Source of the DNA: Nocardia rhamnosiphila NBRC 108938
GTDB taxonomy: Bacteria > Actinomycetota > Actinomycetes > Mycobacteriales > Mycobacteriaceae
NCBI RefSeq assembly: GCF_000720425.1
Contig: NZ_JOAJ01000005.1
Location: forward strand, 434,001 to 498,000
Length of the DNA stretch: 64,000 nucleotides
Direction of reading: 5' to 3'
The notes beneath the pieces are model-generated. The model was given only the letters and a program-made list of their open reading frames with translations. It did no database searches and was not told the DNA's origin. How positions within the stretch are numbered: the stretch's first letter is position 1; each line of letters starts with the position of its first letter. A program made the position numbers and the translations under genes. This document shows positions 38,863 to 48,403 of the stretch, one piece after another.

Positions 38863-39201
38863 ATGGCGGGCGAAGTCACTACCGATTTTGCGGCGATGGA
38901 GACAGCGGCCAAGCATGTCGAGACCGTGAACGGTGCGTTGGTCAGCGAGCTCGGAAATGTCCGCAATCTGGTTGCGGGCACACAGGGGAACTGGAAGGGC
39001 TCCGCTGCCGGCACCTTCCGGAAGGTCATGGACGACTACGACCTTCAGTCGAAGAAGCTGAACGATGTCCTGGTGGAGATCGCCGGTCTGATTCGTGAGA
39101 ACGGTAAGGGCTACACGGCGACCGAGCAGGCGAACCAGGACGCCATCAATGCCGCGGGTGCGTCCGGAGATCTGGGTTCGGGCTCCAGCCTGAATATCTA
39201 G
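38863..39201 (+). CDS. WXG100-family ESX protein, CFP-10/EsxB-like (locus 2)
   Basis: 112-residue secreted helical hairpin with the W-x-G turn (NWKGSA). The C-terminal part carries YTATE, fitting the YxxxD/E export motif expected on the EsxB-type partner, followed by a Gly/Ser tail. A strong ribosome-binding site (AAGGAGG) precedes ATG 38863. It is paired with the next gene 36 bases downstream, in the position of esxU/esxT of mycobacterial ESX-4. Confidence 0.93.
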   Translation: MAGEVTTDFAAMETAAKHVETVNGALVSELGNVRNLVAGTQGNWKGSAAGTFRKVMDDYDLQSKKLNDVLVEIAGLIRENGKGYTATEQANQDAINAAGASGDLGSGSSLNI

Positions 39202-39237
39202 GTCCCGCCTTCCGACTCATAGCCACAAGGAGACACA

Positions 39238-39528
39238 ATGTCAGATGCGATTTCCTATTCCGAAGCCCAGCTGATGACGCTGTCGGGGGACCTGAATACC
39301 TCGCGGGGCCGGCTTCAGGAAACCCACGACGAGCTGCAGGGTTACGTCAACGGTCTGGTCGCCCAGTGGGGTGGTGAAGCCCAGGTCGCCTACAGCGCCA
39401 AGCAGAAGCGCTGGGACGACGCGCATATCGCCCTGCTGGACATCATGCAGCGGCTTTCCGACATCGTCCGGGACGGTGCGATCGATATGTCCACCACCGA
39501 TAAGACGAACGCTGCCCGCTGGATGTGA
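39238..39528 (+). CDS. WXG100-family ESX protein, ESAT-6/EsxA-like (locus 2)
   Basis: 96-residue WXG100 protein with the turn QWGGEA and no C-terminal YxxxD/E motif, consistent with being the EsxA-type partner of the preceding product. AAGGAGACACA precedes ATG 39238. A strong terminator follows at 39583. Confidence 0.93.
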   Translation: MSDAISYSEAQLMTLSGDLNTSRGRLQETHDELQGYVNGLVAQWGGEAQVAYSAKQKRWDDAHIALLDIMQRLSDIVRDGAIDMSTTDKTNAARWM

Positions 39529-39582
39529 ACAGCGGCACGAGAGGTTTCGGGTATGCCGAAATTCCTCGTTCCATCGTTTTCC

Positions 39583-39619
39583 GGTTGTGCCCCGAGTGAA
39601 AAGCGCTCGGGGCACAACC
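39583..39619 (+). terminator. Intrinsic terminator after the locus-2 esx pair
   Basis: A perfect 14-bp stem (39583-39596 with 39606-39619) with a 9-base loop is followed by TTTATG on the plus strand. It ends the esx transcript 55 bases after the stop codon and just before the convergent lipoprotein gene. Confidence 0.8.
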
Positions 39620-39625
39620 TTTATG

Positions 39626-40780
39626 TCAGGGCACTTGTTCGAGCAGCTTGTACTGCGCCGACACCTTTTGATGAAGATCCTGGATCTGAGTGCCGTTCAT
39701 GATCACCGAGTAACGGCCCGCGGTGAAAAGACATTTCAGCGATCCGGTCGAGTCCGGGTCTTCTGCACAGTGGGCCTCCGGCATTCCGGGAGGACTGTCG
39801 ACGGCCCGATACTCCGGCTCGAGCCGGTCGACGAAATACGCGTGTAAGCGGTCCGCCGCTGGTTCGTCGCCCGCTCGATAGATTTCCGGTTCGCCGTGTA
39901 CGACCAGATCGACCCGCGCATCGTCGAATGCGCGCTTCGTGAGGTCGGGCCGCTGGAGTAGATGCAGAGCCGTATTCGCGCTCATCACCGCTTCGGCGGT
40001 GCCGTCCGGGGCGGGCAGTGTATAGCTCAGTAATCCGTCCCGATCGACCGGGAGATCGGCGAGTTCTGCCTCCGGCGTCGGTTCGTAATTCCGCAGCCGC
40101 TCGAACTGTGTATCGAAAACCTCGGCGGCAAGGCCGGTGAGGGCGGTCTGATCCGGGGGAATGTCCACGCCGCCACCGATATAGGTCCACAATACGAATT
40201 CGTTCCGAGCGACGGCGGCCGAAACCGCTCCGTGGGCGCGGGCCTGCCCGAACGCATCGGTGTAGCCGGGAATCGGAATTGTGCCGACGGGCGGGTACCG
40301 GCTGTGCCACAAGCCGTCGGCGAGTGCCCGGGCCGCCTGTGCCGCCGACTCCGGTGTCGAGAACCGCATGACGGTGAGGTCGACGGAACGTCCGTGGAGT
40401 TCGTCTTCCCGTCGTTGCCCTATCGTCTCCCAACCGGCGATGAATCCCGGTGCTGCGGCGGAGAAGTTGTCGACGATCCGTGGCGGGTCGGTGCGGGTGA
40501 ATATCCGTTGCTGATGTGCGATCCGGGTGAAGACCAGCTTCGGGCCGGTCTCCATGATCAGTGCTACGTGTTCGCCCAGCCGCAATGCTTCCTGGATATC
40601 GATATTCGCCGATGTTCGCACTTCCTCCGGCGACCGCGGGGTCGTGCGGTAATTGCCGGTTTGCAACGCGGCGACGTCCACGGCGGGATCCGCGCCGTTC
40701 GCCCCGGGGCCGCAACCCGCCGCCAGCACTGTGGCCACAACGCCCACGGCATACCTCAGGCGCCTCGGTAATGTCCTCAT
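39626..40780 (-). CDS. DUF7373-like lipoprotein (copy 1)
   Basis: 384 residues. An N-terminal signal sequence ends in a lipobox with Cys23 (VLAAGC), so it is exported and lipid-anchored. Shared features with the two other lipoproteins of this cluster are an early block DVAALQTGNYRTTP and the C-terminal motif QIQDLHQKVSAQYKLL, plus two cysteines near the end that may form a disulfide. RBS GAGGGGGGACCG lies before ATG 40780. It lies 16 bases after the kinase stop, at the 3' end of the minus-strand cluster. The function is unknown; the DUF assignment is from memory. Confidence 0.75.
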   Translation of the reverse strand: MRTLPRRLRYAVGVVATVLAAGCGPGANGADPAVDVAALQTGNYRTTPRSPEEVRTSANIDIQEALRLGEHVALIMETGPKLVFTRIAHQQRIFTRTDPPRIVDNFSAAAPGFIAGWETIGQRREDELHGRSVDLTVMRFSTPESAAQAARALADGLWHSRYPPVGTIPIPGYTDAFGQARAHGAVSAAVARNEFVLWTYIGGGVDIPPDQTALTGLAAEVFDTQFERLRNYEPTPEAELADLPVDRDGLLSYTLPAPDGTAEAVMSANTALHLLQRPDLTKRAFDDARVDLVVHGEPEIYRAGDEPAADRLHAYFVDRLEPEYRAVDSPPGMPEAHCAEDPDSTGSLKCLFTAGRYSVIMNGTQIQDLHQKVSAQYKLLEQVP

Positions 40781-40796
40781 CGGTCCCCCCTCGTGG

Positions 40797-42368
40797 TCAA
40801 CCCACGACCTCGGCTATGGCGGGCACCATTTCGTCCGTCAGAGTGCCCGGTGACTGTTCGGTCCACACCTGGAACGCCTGAACGGTGGATATATCGTCGA
40901 CGACGACGATTTTCGCGGTCGCGTTCAGGAATGCGACGGGCAGGCCCCCGAGCCCACCGTTCCCGGCGGTGGTGTCGGACCGGGTGACCACGATGACATC
41001 CAGCCCTTCCGGCATGGTGAAACCGGTCGGCGACAATTTGCGTGGTGATTCTTCGTTTCGATAGGGGCGGTAGGCGTCGCTGTAGCGAAAACCTATGTCG
41101 CGAAGGAAGTTCGCCTGAGGCGATCCGTCCAGGGCGATCGAGAACAGGGAGTTCCCGTAGTTGAATGCGGCGACGGTCTTACCGGAGAACTGCGGGTGGT
41201 CGGAGCGAACCTGCGCCAGGTCGGGTCCACCGGCCGATCCAGGTCCCGCATCGGAGATGAAATAGGTCCCGACCGCCACGGCCAGTAGCACGACGGCGGC
41301 GACGGAAGCCGATACCAGGATTCGGCGCAACCGGCCGCCCCCGGACTTCGAGTCGGGAAACCCGGCTGCGTAGCCGCCACGAGGCTCCGTCACGATGGTG
41401 TCCTGCCCGGGTGGCAGATGCAGGCCGCCGGTGGGCGTGTATCCGGCATGAGCTGCCTGCGGCGCGGGGACCACCGGTTTGGTCGCTCCGAACCCGTCTA
41501 CGGAAGCGACGAAGGGCGGGCCACTACCGGCAAAGGCCGCTTCCGCGTCGGCGACCAGTTCGCGGCAGGTGCCGTACCGGTCCCCGGGATTCTTCGCCAG
41601 TACGCGGGCGAAAACGTGGTCGAGGGCCTGCGGTAGGTCCGGCCGGATCGCCGATATCCGAGGTGGCGGCTCGTTCAAATGCCCCATCATGACCACCGCC
41701 GGAACAGTGGAGGGGTACGGATTCTGGCCGGCCAGCAATCGGTAGAACGAGCAGCCGAGACTGTAGATATCGGAGCGGTGGTCGAGGTGGTGGCCGAGTA
41801 GTTGTTCCGGTGACGCATAGGCCACTGTCGCCATGAATTTTCCGGTGGCTGTCAGATTCCGGCTGTCCTCGACCGACTTGGCGACACCGAAATCGGTGAG
41901 CAGCACCCGTTCCTCGTCATCGTCGGGCGCGTTGGAGAGCAGAAAGTTCGCAGGCTTGACGTCGCGATGCAGTAGGCGCCTGCGGTGCGCGTAGTCGAGC
42001 CCCCTGCCCACTCCGGAGATGATGTGCAGCGCTCGACTCGGGGTCATGACGGCCGGGCCGTTCTTGGCCTCCTCGGACGCGTCGGTACCCGGGACGAACT
42101 TCATCGCGATCCAGAGCCGTCCGCCTTCTTCGCCGCGGTTGTAGACCGGGACGATATTTGGGTGATCCAGACCTGCGGCAAGATCACCCTCACGCTCGAA
42201 TCGAGCCCGGAACTCGGGATCACCGGACAGGTCCTCGTCGAGGATCTTGATCGCGTCCTGGCGCGGCAGGCTGGGATGCTGTCCCAGGTAGACCGCGCCC
42301 ATCCCGCCACTGCCGAGCAGCCGAGTCAGTCGATAGCCGCCGACAACGGCACCGGGCGGCAACACCAT
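40797..42368 (-). CDS. Transmembrane serine/threonine protein kinase with unusual extracytoplasmic domain
   Basis: 523 residues. The N-terminal Hanks-type kinase domain (about 10-275) has the Gly loop LGSGGMGAVYLG, Lys41, the catalytic HRD with Asp136 and Asn141, and DFG with Asp159, so it should be active. A juxtamembrane linker leads to one transmembrane helix (350-371). The outer part (372-523) is not PASTA or NHL; its sequence pattern (GNSLFSIALDGSPQANFLRD; LDVIVVTR; KIVVVDD) resembles a lobe of FhuD-type siderophore-binding proteins. I chose ATG 42368 because GAGGAGG lies five bases upstream; ATG 42386 is also possible. It lies between two lipoprotein genes of the same strand. Confidence 0.9.
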   Translation of the reverse strand: MVLPPGAVVGGYRLTRLLGSGGMGAVYLGQHPSLPRQDAIKILDEDLSGDPEFRARFEREGDLAAGLDHPNIVPVYNRGEEGGRLWIAMKFVPGTDASEEAKNGPAVMTPSRALHIISGVGRGLDYAHRRRLLHRDVKPANFLLSNAPDDDEERVLLTDFGVAKSVEDSRNLTATGKFMATVAYASPEQLLGHHLDHRSDIYSLGCSFYRLLAGQNPYPSTVPAVVMMGHLNEPPPRISAIRPDLPQALDHVFARVLAKNPGDRYGTCRELVADAEAAFAGSGPPFVASVDGFGATKPVVPAPQAAHAGYTPTGGLHLPPGQDTIVTEPRGGYAAGFPDSKSGGGRLRRILVSASVAAVVLLAVAVGTYFISDAGPGSAGGPDLAQVRSDHPQFSGKTVAAFNYGNSLFSIALDGSPQANFLRDIGFRYSDAYRPYRNEESPRKLSPTGFTMPEGLDVIVVTRSDTTAGNGGLGGLPVAFLNATAKIVVVDDISTVQAFQVWTEQSPGTLTDEMVPAIAEVVG

Positions 42369-42477
42369 TCGTTCCTCCTCGTCCATACGACCGCCCACCG
42401 GGCGTGCTGTCGTCGCTCCGGCCCACGGGCGGAGAGCGTCCCGTCCGGCACCGACTCGGCCTCGGGGCAGCGCCGGC

Positions 42478-43707
42478 TCATCCGGGCTCCCTGCTGTTTG
42501 CGAGTACGGCGTACTGGGCGGCCGTGGCCTGGTACAACTCCGGCGCCGGGAGATCGCCGAGTCCATAGGAACCGACCACGGCCACATAACGCTCGTACAC
42601 GGTGACGCAGAAGAACCGGTCGGACATGACCGCGGTGGAGCCTCGTTGGACGCACCGGGCGTCGACGAGGCCCGGTGGACCCGGGATCTCCTCGTCGTAT
42701 TCGGCCGGCCGGGACAGTGCCGTCTGCAAGGCGAATGCCTGTTCGGCAGATGCCGTGCGATAGACCGTGGCGTCGTTGCGCGCGACCAGGTCCACCCCGT
42801 ATCTCGCGTAGTCGGGTACCTGATCGGCGTCGTTCTCGAAGTGGATATGGGCCGCGGGGGAGTAGGCGCCGGCCAATTCGTTGTACGCCGCACTGCCCGC
42901 GTACTCCGGCGCCAGCGCGGTGCTCATGATCCCCTCCGGGTCGACGGGAAGGTCGAGGATATCGTCGGGCGGCGTGGGTGTCAGCTCCCTTATTGCCGCA
43001 AACTGCAGGTCGAGAAGGGTTTTCAACTGATCGGCCAGCCGATCTGCGCGATCGACGGGGGCGGAGATCGAGCCGGCCACGACGTAGGGACCCGAGGCGG
43101 CGAAGACCTGCGCGCGATCGCGGGTCGGCACGCGGCCGGCGTGGGCGTCCTCGTGTCCCGGTATCGGAAGCTTCTCGCGGCCAGGGGCGATCTTGTCCAT
43201 GGCCGCGCTGAACTCGGCAGCGGCCACCCGGGCGTACTCGTCGTTGCCGAATCTCAGCAGTGCGACGGTACCCTCCTGTGGAGTGCGCGGATTGTTGTTG
43301 CCGCGCGCGGTCACCGCACCCGCGACCAGGTAGTTCTTCTCCGAGATCGGCGTGAAATCCGGCGGCAGCAGGGAGGGCGTAGTGCCGGGAAGGGCCAGCT
43401 GGGTCTCGTTCAGGTAGCGAAGTTCCGGGTCCACGTCGTGCGGTGAGATCAGGAAACCGAGCATCCGCCGCGCCTCGAGCGAGTACACATCCGCGTCCGT
43501 GGTGATATCCATTTCGAATGCCACCGGTTCGGTCGGGAACAACCCGACATCGAGTTTTCCCAGGTCCGCCGGTGTGGCGCCGGGGGCTGCCCGGCCGGTG
43601 ATCGTGGATCCGCAGGCGGTACTCGCCACAGCCGCGGCAAGTGCGAGGAGCGCCAGCAGTATTCGCCTACCGGGTCCGGTGGGACTGTGCGTGTCCGATA
43701 TCCGCAA
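42478..43707 (-). CDS. DUF7373-like lipoprotein (copy 2)
   Basis: 409 residues from a TTG start at 43707 preceded by GGGGGAAG. The signal sequence ends at lipobox Cys32 (ASTAC). It has the cluster's shared early block (LDVGLFPTEP) and the C-terminal ELYQATAAQYAVL motif, plus a late Cys pair. It lies nine bases after copy 3 and about 110 bases before the kinase. Anchored outside the membrane; function unknown. Confidence 0.75.
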   Translation of the reverse strand: MRISDTHSPTGPGRRILLALLALAAAVASTACGSTITGRAAPGATPADLGKLDVGLFPTEPVAFEMDITTDADVYSLEARRMLGFLISPHDVDPELRYLNETQLALPGTTPSLLPPDFTPISEKNYLVAGAVTARGNNNPRTPQEGTVALLRFGNDEYARVAAAEFSAAMDKIAPGREKLPIPGHEDAHAGRVPTRDRAQVFAASGPYVVAGSISAPVDRADRLADQLKTLLDLQFAAIRELTPTPPDDILDLPVDPEGIMSTALAPEYAGSAAYNELAGAYSPAAHIHFENDADQVPDYARYGVDLVARNDATVYRTASAEQAFALQTALSRPAEYDEEIPGPPGLVDARCVQRGSTAVMSDRFFCVTVYERYVAVVGSYGLGDLPAPELYQATAAQYAVLANSREPG

Positions 43708-43716
43708 CTCTTCCCC

Positions 43717-44925
43717 CTATCCACCCAGGAGCAGGGCGTACTGCGCCGAGGTCTTCTGATGAAGATCCTGGATCTGGCCGCCCTCGACCTGCGCGAAATA
43801 TCTTCCCGTCTGGAGTACGCAGAAAGCCGAGGGATTCATATGTGCGGCCACCTCCCTGTTGAAGCACGCGACCTGTCCGTCGATTCCCTCGGGCGCCTCG
43901 ATCATCCGGCTGCCCGCCGCTTCGTCCGAATCGGGCCGGAATTCGTCCCACAACGCTCGAGCTCCCTGCGCGGTCTTGCTGCGCATGACCACCGATTCGC
44001 CCAGCGCGATATCGGTGACCTGGCCGGAATCGAGGAACCGCAGGTCCGTTATCCCGCTCAGGGCGTACACCGCACCGCGGCCGTGGAATGCGTCCGGTGG
44101 GCCGTACATCGCGACCATCTGCGGGCTCTTCGGAAGGGCGAGGGCCAGTACGCCGTCCGGATCGAGGGCGATCTCGTTCAGCTGTTCCGCCGGGGTGGGC
44201 TCGAACTCACCGAGCAAGGGCAGCTGAACAGCGAGCACGGATTCGGTGCGCTGTACCAGTGCCGCCAAGTCGGCCTTTTCGGCCCGGTCGTCGTACTTGA
44301 CGAAGACGACGTAGCGGTCGTGGGCGGTCCAGCTTCCCAACGATGCGTGCCCGGGTCGCCAGTGGGCCTTCGCTTGCGGATAGTTCGGCAGCTGTACCGG
44401 ACGATTGTCGGTATTGAAGGTGAAGTCGTCGTATTCCAGCCTGCCGGCGACGGAGCCGGCAGTGGCCGGGTCGGGGAACATCAGAACGGCGATACTGAGC
44501 TGTTGGGTGTTTCCCGGATCCCCGCCGGTCGACCAGGTATGGACCCAGCCCGTGATCAGATCCGCGGCGACTTCGTCGAAGGTGTCGTTGATGACCAGAG
44601 ACTGCATGTCCCGGCGATCCAGTACGACAGGTCCGCCCGTGCCCGCGACCCGGTTCACATAGCTCGGATCGATTTCGAACGGGAGAGCCACGAAATCACC
44701 CAGTCGCTGGCCTTCTCGGTATCGAGCGGCTTCGTTGTCTTCCGCCGTGCCGAACGTGACGGGTTCGGTCGGATAGTTCCCCACGTCGAGTCCCGACAGG
44801 TCCGGTTCGGCACGGACCGCCTCACCGGCTACCACCGAACCGCAGCTCGCGAGCGTCGTCACCAGCAGCCCGGCCGTCAGCGTGGCGCAGATTCCGCGCA
44901 GCACAGCCCGCCCCGGTCGGTGCAT
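43717..44925 (-). CDS. DUF7373-like lipoprotein (copy 3)
   Basis: 402 residues. The signal sequence ends at lipobox Cys28 (TLASC). It carries the early block LDVGNYPTEPVTFG and the C-terminal motif QIQDLHQKTSAQYALL, almost the same as copy 1, plus a late Cys pair. RBS GAGGGGGCCGCA lies before ATG 44925. It is the first gene of the minus-strand cluster and is divergent from the transglycosylase gene. Confidence 0.75.
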   Translation of the reverse strand: MHRPGRAVLRGICATLTAGLLVTTLASCGSVVAGEAVRAEPDLSGLDVGNYPTEPVTFGTAEDNEAARYREGQRLGDFVALPFEIDPSYVNRVAGTGGPVVLDRRDMQSLVINDTFDEVAADLITGWVHTWSTGGDPGNTQQLSIAVLMFPDPATAGSVAGRLEYDDFTFNTDNRPVQLPNYPQAKAHWRPGHASLGSWTAHDRYVVFVKYDDRAEKADLAALVQRTESVLAVQLPLLGEFEPTPAEQLNEIALDPDGVLALALPKSPQMVAMYGPPDAFHGRGAVYALSGITDLRFLDSGQVTDIALGESVVMRSKTAQGARALWDEFRPDSDEAAGSRMIEAPEGIDGQVACFNREVAAHMNPSAFCVLQTGRYFAQVEGGQIQDLHQKTSAQYALLLGG

Positions 44926-45128
44926 TGCGGCCCCCTCACGAATCGCGATCCTGCGGAATCGTACTGCACGGTGGGGCGGCTCAACGGGTTACGTGTGAGC
45001 GATCGGGCCGACCAGCAGTGGGGCGAGGCAGGGCCCGGTGTCGGGACAGCCGGGCGACCGCTGCTCCGGAGACTGTGATCTGTGCCGTTCCACCCCTGTC
45101 ACGGGGTTTCGCGGACCCGTCCGTCTGG

Positions 45129-45866
45129 ATGATGGATGGTGTGCGTTTCCGCAGGTTCGGCCTCGTCGCCGCTTCGTTGGTTGCCCTGGTGCTGACCGGG
45201 TGTGGGGCCGGCGAGGATTTGGTGCCCATCCCCGAGGGGATCCCGCCCGGGCCCGGCGTCCCGGTACCCGTGATCGATATCGATGCCCCCGGCCGGTCCG
45301 CCGCGCAACTGAATGCGTGGGCGGCCGAGCACGCCGGTGCGCTGGATATGCCGGTGGCCGCACTCGAGGCGTACGGGTACGCGGCGGCGGTGATGGCGCG
45401 GGCGCGGCCGGAGTGCGGGATCGGCTGGACGACGCTGGCGGGGATCGGGAGTGTGGAGAGCGATCACGGCCGGCACCGCGGGGCCGAGGTGCGCGACGAC
45501 GGTCTGGTGGAGCCGTCGATCATCGGGATTCCGCTGGACGGGGCGCCTGGGGTGGCGGAGATCAGGGATACCGACGGGGGTGTGCTCGACGGGGACCGGG
45601 TGTTCGATCGGGCGGTCGGGCCGATGCAGTTCATCCCGGAGACCTGGCGCAGGTGGGGAGTGGACGCCAATGGCGACGGGGTCGCCGATCCGCACAGTAT
45701 CGATGACGCGGCGCTCACCGCGGCGAGGTATCTGTGCGTGAGCGGCGGCGCCCTGGGCACTGCCGAGGGGTGGAGCCGGGCGCTGTTCACCTACAACAGG
45801 TCGGAGAGCTATATGAAAGTGGTCCGTGATCGGGCCGCGGCATACAGCGTCGGCCGGCGCGTCTGA
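45129..45866 (+). CDS. lpqU: Lytic murein transglycosylase lipoprotein, LpqU-like
   Basis: Peptidoglycan-cleaving transglycosylase, about 245 residues. The signal sequence ends in a lipobox (VLTGC, Cys25). The catalytic Glu110 is in GSVESDHGRH, and the MltB/SLT-type blocks AVGPMQFIPETWRRW and DGVADPHSIDDAALTAARYL follow. The start could be ATG 45129, ATG 45132 or GTG 45141. Position directly before eno matches mycobacterial lpqU (Rv1022), which supports the symbol. Confidence 0.87.
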   Translation: MMDGVRFRRFGLVAASLVALVLTGCGAGEDLVPIPEGIPPGPGVPVPVIDIDAPGRSAAQLNAWAAEHAGALDMPVAALEAYGYAAAVMARARPECGIGWTTLAGIGSVESDHGRHRGAEVRDDGLVEPSIIGIPLDGAPGVAEIRDTDGGVLDGDRVFDRAVGPMQFIPETWRRWGVDANGDGVADPHSIDDAALTAARYLCVSGGALGTAEGWSRALFTYNRSESYMKVVRDRAAAYSVGRRV

Positions 45867-45933
45867 GGTGGCGCCGGAACTGCGGCGGGTGCTGCGGGGC
45901 GGCGGATGGACTGGCCGCAACCGGGCCTATTAG

Positions 45934-47280
<1,347 letters not shown>

Positions 47281-47285
47281 GGTAG

Positions 47286-47873
47286 ATGTCGGAGCGGCGT
47301 GCGCGCGGTACCAGTCCCGCGGGACGGGGCGACCGCCGCACGTCGCGCGCGCCGTCGCGCCGCCCCGCCGCCGAAGTGCACGGCGGCGCGGAGCGGGTGC
47401 GGCGCACCACCCGCCGGGCCAGAGCCGGCGCGGACGGTGCGCGGGACTGGTCGGAACGGACCATCCTGGGGTTGTCCGCGGGTAAGGCGATCATCCTGGC
47501 GATGGTGGTGTGCGCGCTGGCGATGACGCTGGCCGTCCCCATGCGCACCTATTTCACCCAGCGCGCCGAGGCCGATCAGCTCGCGGCCGAACGCCGGACG
47601 CTGGAGGACGATATCGACCGGCTGAAGGATCGCCGCGCCCAGCAGGAGGACCCGGCCTATATCCGCTCCGAGGCGCGCGACCGGTTGCGTCTGGTGATGC
47701 CGGGTGAAACTCCCTATATCGTGCAGGTTCCGGGGATCGAAGTGCCGGCGATCCCGGATCCGCAGGCCCCCCGGCACGAACCCGATCCGTGGTACACGGA
47801 TCTGTGGCGGAGCATCTCCGAACCGCCCCCCGAAACCGAAACACCCGCGCCGCAGCCGGAAGGACCCAGGTGA
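47286..47873 (+). CDS. FtsB/DivIC-family septum formation initiator
   Basis: 195 residues with one membrane span; probable partner of FtsL/FtsQ in the division complex. A basic, disordered N-terminus of about 65 residues precedes a transmembrane helix (IILAMVVCALAMTLAVP), a coiled coil (about 92-120; ADQLAAERRTLEDDIDRLKD) and a DPAYIRSEARDRLRLVMPGE block typical of DivIC. The C-terminus is Pro-rich. It is coupled to the next gene by a GTGA overlap, and is the equivalent of Rv1024. Confidence 0.9.
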   Translation: MSERRARGTSPAGRGDRRTSRAPSRRPAAEVHGGAERVRRTTRRARAGADGARDWSERTILGLSAGKAIILAMVVCALAMTLAVPMRTYFTQRAEADQLAAERRTLEDDIDRLKDRRAQQEDPAYIRSEARDRLRLVMPGETPYIVQVPGIEVPAIPDPQAPRHEPDPWYTDLWRSISEPPPETETPAPQPEGPR

Positions 47874-48403
47874 GTACACCCGACGACCGAGATCTGCAGA
47901 TCGTCGCCGAACAGCTGGGCCGCGAACCGCGCGGGGTGCTCGCCGTCGCCTACCGGACGCCCGACGGGCTGCCCGCGGTGGTCAAGACGGCGCCGAGACT
48001 GCCGGATGGCACCCCGTTCCCCACCCTCTACTACCTCACCGACCCCCGATTGACCGCGGAGGCCAGCCGGTTGGAGTCCGCGGGCGTGATGAAGGGGATG
48101 ACCGACCGGCTCGGCCGCGATACCGAACTCGCCGCGGCCTATCGCGCCGCGCACGAGAGCTATCTGGCCGAACGCGACGAGATCGAGTCGCTGGGCACCG
48201 GTTTCAGCGGCGGCGGTATGCCGGACCGGGTGAAATGCCTGCATGTGCTGATCGCGCACGCGCTGGCCAAGGGCCCCGGTGTCAATCCGCTCGGTGACGA
48301 GGCAGTGGCGCTGGCGGCGGCGAACGGCCTGCGCGGCAGTGCGATCCCGGCGGACTGGCCGGAATACGTGGTGACGGAAGACGAAAGAGGCGCTGATGAC
48401 TGA
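47870..48403 (+). CDS. DUF501-family protein
   Basis: 177 residues, soluble, function unknown. The family pattern is clear (LGREPRGVLAVAYRTPDG; PFPTLYYLTDPRLTAEASRL; VKCLHVLIAHALAKGPGVNP, with a His and a Cys in the last block). GTG 47870 overlaps the upstream stop by four bases, and the downstream ppx-type start overlaps its end by eight bases. Always found between ftsB-like and ppx genes in actinobacteria, equivalent to Rv1025. Confidence 0.9.
   Translation: MSTPDDRDLQIVAEQLGREPRGVLAVAYRTPDGLPAVVKTAPRLPDGTPFPTLYYLTDPRLTAEASRLESAGVMKGMTDRLGRDTELAAAYRAAHESYLAERDEIESLGTGFSGGGMPDRVKCLHVLIAHALAKGPGVNPLGDEAVALAAANGLRGSAIPADWPEYVVTEDERGADD

Noticed and set aside
43687..45078. Plus-strand open frame of 463 codons across the lipoprotein gene
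   Set aside because: Shadow of the minus-strand lipoprotein, whose signal peptide and lipobox identify the true strand.
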